From the NCBI GenBank assembly GCA_003117195.1, contig BDSI01000075.1:550852-614851 (forward strand): 64,000 nucleotides of DNA. Direction: 5' to 3'. The notes under the pieces were generated by a model. That model was given only the letters and a program-made list of their open reading frames with translations, was not told the DNA's origin and searched no databases. This DNA is from Eudorina sp. 2006-703-Eu-15. Taxonomy: Eukaryota; Chlorophyta; Chlorophyceae; Chlamydomonadales; Volvocaceae. How positions within the stretch are numbered: the stretch's first letter is position 1; each line of letters starts with the position of its first letter. Of this stretch, positions 55,821-64,000 are shown one piece after another. A program made the translations under genes and the position numbers.

Positions 55821-58800
55821 ATGGGGAATAACTTCAGCACCGCTTATTTGGAAGAGACTCCTCCCTGGGACGATTATGTTTCTCAGTCATGGCGATCGGA
55901 GCGCTGTCGGGAGTTGGACCGGCTGGGAGGTGCGTGTGCGGGGTCACCAGCGACAGCGTCGGGCGTGCCCAAGCAGGTGACATTCAGACGGTCTTGCTGG
56001 TCCATTGGACAGGTCTCAACAGGCCAGCCATTGCTCGTGGTCAGAGTTTTACAGCGAAACTTCAATTCCTTGCGGTAAGATGTCTTCGCACACTCACATG
56101 TTCCAGCTTCAGTGCCACTTTTATGGCAAGGCAGGCTCGATTATGTTCTGAAATATGTGTTTATGCAAATTTCCTGGCCGTTGCGCAGGAACAAGTGAAG
56201 AAACAAGGAGATGTCATGCAGGTTGGTGCGGCGCCCTTCATGTGCAGGAGCAGCGCCCTGCGAACGGAGGGGTTATAAAACGGGATTCTTATTTTGTTGC
56301 GTGAACTGTGGTTCGTCAGTGAAGGACTGAAGGTTTCTATAGTAATGGTTTAGTACTAAGGCAGTGTGCGATGCACATGCACGCAACCACTGGAGGGATT
56401 TTTCATCCTTCGCGCCTGGGTGCTGGCGCGGTGTCGGGGGGCAGTAGCTGGCCTTGTCGAGGGTGTCACTCGCTGCCGTATCGCGCCAAACTTGGGCCGG
56501 CAGTCGCACACACGGAACTTTGAACCCTCTATACTCACCAACGACCATCATTTTGTCGCCCGACACCCCGGCCTTGAGGGGTTCGCAAACCCTCTGCAGC
56601 CCAGCCGGCGGTTGGGGCCGCCGCACACCGCCCTTGCAGACTCCCATGCAGATCAGCCCCGCGCATGCCCTCCCCTTCCCCCGAGTCTCTCCGGCGGTGG
56701 CGCGACCCGCACGAAACAGCTGCGCACAAGCGGCTGTGTGTGCGGCGGGTCGGCCCCCATGCGCCCCATCAGGATCTGGGTCAACAGTCCGCCGTCTCCC
56801 AGCCGTGCCGCCCCCCGCCGCGTCGTAACCCACACACGTCGCACCCCTAGCTCCCCCCGCTGGTCCAGCCAACTCCCCCGAAGTATCCCCACAGCTGTAT
56901 CTCCATCGCGCGCTCTTCACTGCGTCCTCGGCCCTCCCCACTGCCCCGCCAACCCACCCTTCGGTTTTTCGCAGGAGATGCTACTGCCGGCCTCCACCCC
57001 CAAGGAGGAGGCCAAGTACACGGGTTTCACCCTGGCCACGGAGAAACGCGCATATGAGCGCATGCTGCACGAGCAGGAGAAGGCGGCGCAGCTGGCCAAG
57101 TTGGCGGCGGCGGCGGCAGCGGCGGAGAGCGTGGACGAGGCGGCGGCGGCGGCAGCGGCGGCGGCAGCGGCGGCGCTGGCGCGGCCGGGCAGTGTTCTCG
57201 AGCGCGGGTGGGTGTGGTCGCATGGCCCTGCGGGGGCCTTGCGGGTGGGGGTGGGAGGGTGAGTGCTGGCGGAGGGCGGAGCGCTGCTTGCCCAGGGGGG
57301 CGAACCGGGGCCGCCGGGGGGCCGCCGGATCGGACACGCAGAGGCGACGCCCGGTCGCCCGCTGATTCCAAGAATTAGCGTTGCGGTTTGAATTTGAATT
57401 TAAGTATTCAAGCCGCCTCCCGCCATCTGCGCCCCGACCCCACGCCTTTCGCGCCTTGTACCGCCCCCCGCTTCTCCGCCTTGTGGGTGGCTCCCCCAGG
57501 TCCAGCCCGCTGCCCATGCCGAAGCCGCCCCCCACCGCGGAGGGCAAGTCCAGGGGCGGTCGTCGGCCTCAAGGTGCGCGAGCCGCCCACCCCACATCCC
57601 ACACCCCGGGTTTGGAATTTGGATGTGTCCGGGTTCGTTTCCGGGTTTGGGCTTTCGTTATATCCCCCGCACCGTCGTCCACCACCGGCCACCCGGGCCC
57701 CTGTTTTTTCATCCAGGCCTGCCCTTGCCCCTCTTCGTTATCTGCACGGTGCATGCCACCCTGCGACTGCGCCGAAGGGGCCCCTTGGGCCGGCCCCAAC
57801 GCCCGGTGATTATCCTTGTGTGTTTAGAAAAGAACCCGACCGACCGAGCCATTGTTGTGTGTGTGTGTGTGTGTGTGCCCCCAGTCGGCGCCGGGGCATA
57901 TGCGGTCCTCAGCGTCCCCTCCCTCTCCGCTGCGGGACACCTTGTGGCGACCTGGCGGCTGAGGACGTGGGCGGCGCGGCGGCGGGTCATGATCATCGTG
58001 CTGACCGTGCTGCGGCTGCGGCGCGGCAAGATACGGCGCCGCTACGGCAACAAGTACGGCGGGAGAGGCGGGGTTTCGGGGAGGGGCGCCGTGACGGGGA
58101 TGGAGGATGGAGGAGGGGCGGTGCGTGGTTGGATCGGCACCGGGGAGGGCGCCCCGGCTGAGGAGGGCGGGGCGCCCCGGCTGGCGAGAACGGCGGGGAG
58201 GGGAAACACGGCGCAACGGGGCGCTTGAGACGCGGGCGGGGTTGGGCCGCCGGTCCGGCGGCCCCTGGGTTTATGACATACGGTACCCTGCATCGTTGTA
58301 CCCGTTTCCCCGGGTCCCCACACCTCGCCCTTCCCCTCCGCTCCCCCGCCCGCTCCCCTCCCGCCACCCCACCTCCACACCTCCACCCGCGACCCCTCCC
58401 CCCTCCCCACCAGGCTGGACAACCTGGGGTTCATGATCCACCGCGTGTTGGCGGACGATGTGGGTCGGTTCGTGGAGGAGCAGCGCAAGTACGCTGGCAT
58501 CAAGGAGGAGCTGGAGGGGGCCAAGGTGGGGAGGCCGGAGGACGGCGACATACGGTACCGCATGGGCAGGGCGCACGCGACGTGCGACATGCGCACGTGT
58601 ACATGGGGGGGGGGGGAGAAGGAAGGCAGCCGGCGCGACGAGCCTGGGAGGCAAGCTGCGCGGGCGTGTGTGTGTGTGGGGGGGGTGGGTTAGGGTTTCT
58701 GTGTCAGCGGGTCCGAATCGAACTGACGTGGGTCCCTGGCGTTGCCCGCCGGGTCAGCCCGGCGGACCCGCCGACCCACGGGTCGACACGTGGGTCACTG

Positions 58801-61800
58801 ACACCTGGGTCGCCTACTCGGGGTTCTGCGACCCACGGGTCGGTGGGGCTGAACTGGGTTTTGCGGGTCAGGTTTGTGTCTCGTGCCCGTATTCCGGGTT
58901 AGAGGGACCGGGGGCCCTTTTTCCCTTCAGCAAACCGCACGGCCGTTCCGACCTTCCACGTTATGACAATCAGTAAGACAGCGAAACCGCCGCCCTTCCC
59001 CCCTCGTCACGACCGACCCGCGGGTCCCCTTCCCGACCCCACCCCTCGCCTCAGCAAGCACTGGACGACATGCTGTGCCGTAACAGCGCCGGCCAGCTCC
59101 AGAACGTGGGCGTGCTGGCGGAGGACTCCTCCTGGGCGGGTCCCAACACGGGGTGGGTGAGGGGGTGGGGTGCCCTGCGGGGTGTGGGGGTGTGGGAGAG
59201 GACGGGGAATCGCATGTCGAAACGAACAAGCGGGCAGGATCCGAGCCGCTGAGGGGTGGGGTGGGGTAGGTGGGTGCGTGTGGTGGGTTTGGGGGACGTG
59301 GCTGGGCACCGGCACTCCCGCAGGGTTACCAGGGACGGCTGCCCGTACCCCCTCACTGGAATGTCACAACGAACAGTCAAAGCACAGTCTGGACGGTCTG
59401 GAGGGCGTAGTAAGTTGTGATCCCATTGATCTATCGCCCTGTATCAACGTGTAGTGTGTTCTCTGTTGTACCTCTTGTTGACTTGCTGATGCGGCGACCT
59501 TAGAGCCCTCATGGGGACAGGTACGGGTACGATGACACGGTGTACGGCGCTCGTACTCGCAGGGGTCTCTCTCGCCAGTCCAGCATGGCCCGCATGCCGT
59601 CCCTGCCGGCCGCCGCCGCCAACGGCCTCACCGGCGCGCCGCTCAGCGCCGGCGGCGGCGTTGGTGGCGGCGGCGGCGGCGGCGCCGCCGCCGCCGCTGC
59701 CGGCGGCGGCCGGGCCGCCAGCACCCTCTCTGTCGGCCGCCTCAACTCCCGGACGCGCGCCTCCGACAGCGGCGCCCTGGCCGCCGCCCTTCAGAGCGCG
59801 GGCGTCTCGCCCCTGCGGACTAGCGCCCACAACCACCACAACCACCTTAACCACCCCAGCGGCGGCCACTTACTCGGCGGCCCATCGCCGATCGGCCCGC
59901 CGTCGCCTGGCGGCGGCGGCGCCGCCGCCACTGGCGCGGCGGCGACGCTGGGCGTGATGGGCTCGGGCCCCGCGCGGCTGAGCGCGTCGGCGCTGATGCA
60001 GCGGCTGTTTGGCGGGAATGGCGGCAACGTCGCCGCGGCAGCGGCGGCCGCCGCCGCCGCCAACGGCATCGACGACGGCCCTTCGGGGGGTCCCATGAGT
60101 CCGTTAGGGGCGGGTGGTGGCGGCGGCGGCGGTGTGAACGCCAGCCCACGCTCCAGCTTAAACAGCGGCGGCGGGGGGCTCAACGGTCTGCTGGCCGGGG
60201 CCAGCAGCGTCGGCGCGGCCGGCGGTGGCGGCGGCGGCGCGCGGCCGGCGAGCGGGCGGGTACGGCGGACGAGCACGCCGGGAGGCCTGGGGTCCCCGGG
60301 GAACAAGGACAGCCCGCCCTCAAGCAGAGGTACGACCGTACGGCATGCCGCGGAGGGCACTGATTCCCACACTCCTAGTACACTGAACCAGGTGAAGCGT
60401 ACGGCAGTGTGCCCCGTTGGTCCCACGGGTCACACGCTAGCCCCACCTTATCCCACGGCTCTGACTCCTGCCTCATTCTCTCTCTTAAGTCCCCCTCCCT
60501 TTCCTCCCCCCGTTTCCTCCCCCCCTCCGCTCCCTCCCTTCTCCACTTCCCGCCCTCGACCGCCGCCGCAGAGCCCTCCGTCACACAGCCCCTCTCGCCA
60601 CCGCCGCTGACGCTGCCTTCCAGCCCCAGCGGCCGCCGCTCCATGGTCGTCCTGCCGCCGACGCCCACCTCCGTCACCGCCCAACTGGCCGGCGCTGCCG
60701 CCAGCACCGCCACCGCCTCCGTGCCCAGCGGGCTGAGCTCCATGGCCGCCCGCCGCTTCAACAGCCGCAGCAGCCCCACCGCCAGCGGCAGCGGCAACCA
60801 CCCGCCTGGCCTTGTGACGACGGGCGCGGCGGGGCCGCTGCAGGCGCGTGTCTCCGTCACCAGCGCCGTGGCGGCGAAGCACGGACAGATCATGCAGGTT
60901 CAAACCCAGATCGAAACGGAATCCAACAACATGAAAAAGAGCGCGCAGATGCTGTCGATGTACGTCAACCGAGCGAACGCGGCGTGGGCGGAGGCGCAGG
61001 CCTGGGGCTCCCTGGACGCGTCGGCTCCTGGCGAGCTAGAGGCGTTCTGCTACAGCGAGCAGTACAGGATCTACCAGGCAGATCTCGTACGGCGGTTACG
61101 GCAGGGATCTATGTGCTTGCAGATTTTTGCCGGTGACGATATGCTGACGGGTACGGAAAAGCGGCCGGGATCGTCTTACGGGTACGGCGGCCTGTCGGGC
61201 TCGCACGCGCCGGTGCTGACGGTGCCGGCGCCGCCGGCCACGCCGTACGATACGGCAACGGTCAACGGTAAGCACGGCAGCGGCCATGGCAACGCCCGGT
61301 CGCGGCAGGTGTCACGGATTGACAGCGCCGGCAGTATCTCCAACGGCGGCGGCGCCGCCACCGCCGCCGGCGGAGGCGGAGGCGGCCACGGTCTGTCGAC
61401 CGGCGGCGCGCCGTCGTCGCTAACGTCACTGCTGACGTTCCGGCGGCGGCAGCAGTACGACCTTTGGACGCACGACCCATGGGACCTCATCGACCGCTTC
61501 CGACCCGGCATCATGCCGCAGACCGATCGAATACAGGTACGACGGCTGTACAACTGTGTACGGCATCGCCGGGCATCGTCCTCTGCTGCTCCCTTTCTCT
61601 CCCCTGCGACCCGCCCACTCTGCCCTGGGGTAAACGCCCCTCCCCCCCCTTTCCCCGCCCCCGCCCCCGCCCCCGTCCCCTTCCCTCAGGGCCCCTCCCT
61701 GGGCGCCCGCATCATGTGTCAGCTGGTGCTGGCGGTGGAGGCGCTGGCGGGTGCGGAGGCCAAGGCGGTGATGCCGGTGCTGCTGCACATCAACGAGGAG

Positions 61801-64000
61801 CAGATGGAGGAGGTGGTGCAGGAGCTCTGGAGCTATCGGTTCTTCGGGTGGGTGGGTGGGTGGGTGGGTGAGGTGTAGCGTGTGGGTGGGCGGTGGTGGT
61901 CTGCCCCTGCCCTCTGCTGGCCACCTCCCCGGTCGAGCACCTCCCAGCACCCCCTCGCTTCCTCGAGCCGCGCTCCGCACCCGGGAGGAGCGCGCACTCG
62001 CGCCCTGGCTGTCTGCCATGTGCGATCCGCCCCGGGTGCTTCGAGTCAAGGGGGCATAAGCCCCAGCCCCACTCCCCACCACCACTGCTATTGCCGCAAG
62101 GAGCCAGCAGCTCCCCACTCATGCAAAACCGCGGTATCGCCCCCCCATCCTTTGTTTATAAACCCCTCGTCCGCCCCCGCCCCCGTTCCCCCGCCCCCGT
62201 CCCCGTGCCCCTCAAACCCCCCCGCCCCCCGCCCCCGCCCCCTCAGGCTCAACCGTGAGAACGTGATCTTGGTGGCGTCCCCCTTGCACAGCGGATACCG
62301 GTACAACCACGAGCTCAAGGCCTTTGAGAAGGAGTACGGCAGCAGCGTGGCGCCGCTTGGGTCGGGCTACAGCCTGCTACAGCTCACGTGGGCGGGGGAG
62401 GCGTTCATCGTGGGGCCCGAGGGGGCTCCCGAGGTGCTGGACATGCCCGCGCTGACGATGCTGCAGGTCGGTTGGTTGGTGGTTGGTTCCTGGTAGTTGG
62501 TGGTTGGTTGGTTGTTGGCGGGTGGTTGCCCCGGAGTGCTGCCCTGCTCCCTTGTCCCTACCCCGTTGGTGTGTTTGATCCCCCGGGCAACCCCCATCCA
62601 TCCCGGGGGGTTAGGTGCCGAGCCGCTGTCCCGCCCTGCCGCCCCTCTCGCTGCCCCTCCCATGAAGCCCCTCTCTTCCCCTTCCCTCCCTCTCCTTTAA
62701 TCCCTTCCTTCCATTCCTCCACCTCTCCCCGCCCCTCCCCCGTCCTCCCCGCCCCCGTCCTCCCCTCCCGCCCCCTCCCCTGCCCACCCTTCCGACGCCC
62801 CATCACCGCCGCAGGAGCGCAAGGTGGAGTGGCTAGTGGCCCGCCGCGCCCGCGACTTGGCGCTGCTGTCCCGCGACGCCATCCTGGACGTGCCCATGCT
62901 CACCTACTGCATGGCGCTCAAGGAGCGCTCCGGAACCGGCGCCGGCACCGGCATGTCGGCGCCCACCGCCGCCGCCGCCGGCTCCAGCGGCCGGGCCAAC
63001 ATACTGTTGGAGGTCGCCTACGCCGACAACCTCGTTGACGCGCGGGCGCTGGATTCGTTTGTCATGACGCGCGTCGGCCCCGCTGACTGCGGCGGTGGCG
63101 GCGGCGGCGGTGGCGGCGGTGGCGGCGGTGGCGGCGGTGGCGGCGGCGGCTCCGCCGCCAGCAGCGCCGGCCAGCTCCAGCTGCAGATACCGACCCGTGG
63201 GTCCGGCGGCGCGCTGCCGTCTCTGTCGCCGGTGACGTCGCCGTCGGGGGGCGGTGGCGGCGGCGGCGGCGGTCCGAGCACGCCCAGCGGCGCGCCGCCG
63301 TCGCCGTCGGGCGTCAGCGCCGCGGGGAGCCGGCGGATGAGCACCACCGGGTACGGCTACCTGTTTGGCTACAATGTGCAGCACCACACGGTGCCGGATG
63401 TGGCTCAGGCGGTGATCGAGCTGCGGCTGGGGGAGCTGGGGACCCCCCGGATGATCGAGTCGCTCAACTACCTGAGGGGCTTCAGGGAGGGGCAGGTGAG
63501 GGAGGGGCAGGTGAGGGAGGGGCTTCAGGGAGGGGCAGGTGAGGGAGGGGCTTCAGGGAGGGGCAGGTGGCGGGCTGTAACCACCGTTGATCAGGAGGGG
63601 CCGCGGGGGCATTACGAGGATGTGAGTTTGTTGGTTTGTGGGGCTGCTCAGGAAGGGCTTGGAGTGAGTTTGGGGTTTGGGGGTGTCGGCGGGTTGGGGC
63701 GCGGGTTCGCGGCCATTTCCTCCGCCTGCCTCATCCGCCCACCCGCCCACCCGCCTGCCCCCTCCCCCACTCTCCGCCCGGCGCAGGTGACGGTGGGTCT
63801 GGGCCGCTACATGATCCACCTGCCCTCGCTGCCCGCGCTGCTGCCCAACGCCTCCGCGCTGCGCCCCAAGCTGTCCCTCCACGAGGAGCTGGTGCGGGTG
63901 AGCCTGGACCTGGGTGACATCACAGCAGCACCCAAGGCCCGCACCCTGGCGGTCCACGCGCGAGTCAACCCCGGGGTGCTGCTCACCGCCGACGACCTGG
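55821..64000 (+). CDS. Large protein of unknown function, 3' end outside window
   Basis: Exons 55821-55929, 56023-56074, 56107-56221, 56975-57207, 57500-57573, 57885-58053, 58414-58525, 59055-59152, 59521-60329, 60572-61536, 61690-61847, 62247-62466, 62815-63495 and 63787 to the edge give about 1336 residues so far. The ATG opens MGNNFSTAYLEETPPWDDYV, a possible N-myristoylation start; exons 2-3 are tentative. Next come a charged helix (ATEKRAYERMLHEQEKAAQL), an Ala run, a short hydrophobic stretch (VMIIVLTVL), and FMIHRVLADDVGRFVEEQRK. A ~270-residue Gly/Ala/Ser/Pro region follows, then a helical block (SAQMLSMYVNRANAAWAEAQ). From about residue 913 it is well ordered: VMPVLLHINEEQMEEVVQEL, WSYRFFGLNRENVILVASPL, GSGYSLLQLTWAGEAFIVGP, then KVEWLVARRARDLALLSRDA. 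The FFGLNRENV region faintly recalls UDP-sugar pyrophosphorylases, but I would not name it as one. It is a real gene but not one I recognise. Confidence 0.7.
63480..63570 (+). repeat. Tandem duplication across an exon-intron boundary
   Basis: The donor-bearing string GGGAGGGGCAGGTGAGGGAG occurs repeatedly: after the donor used in the model (63495/63496) it recurs at about 63511, 63541 and, as GCAGGTGG, 63569. Part of exon 13 (CTTCAGGGAGGGGCAG) is itself copied twice into the intron. Several equally good donors therefore exist within 75 bp. Confidence 0.8.

Overview
This is nuclear DNA from a GC-rich green alga, most likely a volvocine or Chlamydomonas-like chlorophyte. Four things point there. 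(1) Genes are dense in introns and the coding exons are very GC-rich, with Ala/Gly/Ser/Gln low-complexity insertions. (2) Plant-type plastid genes are present: PSAL (photosystem I subunit XI) and MEX1 (plastid maltose exporter). (3) TGTAA, the poly(A) signal used by Chlamydomonas, lies at sensible distances after ARF1 and PSAL. (4) Introns carry many (GT)n tracts, pyrimidine tracts and minisatellites. No organellar, bacterial, viral or CRISPR sequence was seen. All gene models below were assembled by hand from splice signals, reading phase and remembered protein families; no database or RNA evidence was available.

Layout. 1625-3746 (+) encodes a small acylation-type protein (starts MGCGAS) of unknown function. 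9822-10913 (+) is a complete ARF1 GTPase. 11808-16043 (-) is a TBC-domain Rab-GAP of the TBC1D22/Gyp1 type, tail-to-tail with ARF1. Head-to-head with it across 1.5 kb is a very large gene at 17512-29649 (+): a CaMKK-like protein kinase with a Pro/Arg insert, a non-RD catalytic loop and a C-terminal cyclic-nucleotide-binding-like domain. 29650-35266 holds no gene I can support. 35267-36497 (+) is PSAL. 37075-43205 (-) is a plant-type 2-oxoglutarate/Fe(II) oxygenase, tail-to-tail with PSAL and carrying an 850-bp hexanucleotide array in an intron. 45716-50556 (-) is a leucine-rich-repeat protein with a SAPS/PP6R-like helical region. It starts only 292 bp from MEX1, which runs 50849 to about 55.1 kb (+). 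From 55821 to the right edge (+) is a large protein of unknown function whose 3' end is cut by the window.

The genes are not an operon or obvious pathway. ARF1 and the TBC Rab-GAP both act in membrane traffic, and PSAL and MEX1 both act in the plastid. Three gene products begin with MG- sequences suited to N-myristoylation.

The points I would look at first are the kinase domain combination; a family of ~45-bp interspersed elements, most copies of which sit in introns shortly upstream of 3' splice sites; a GC-AG intron in PSAL; an AG|GTAAGT recursive-splicing-like signal inside a kinase intron; and the LRR + SAPS-like fusion.
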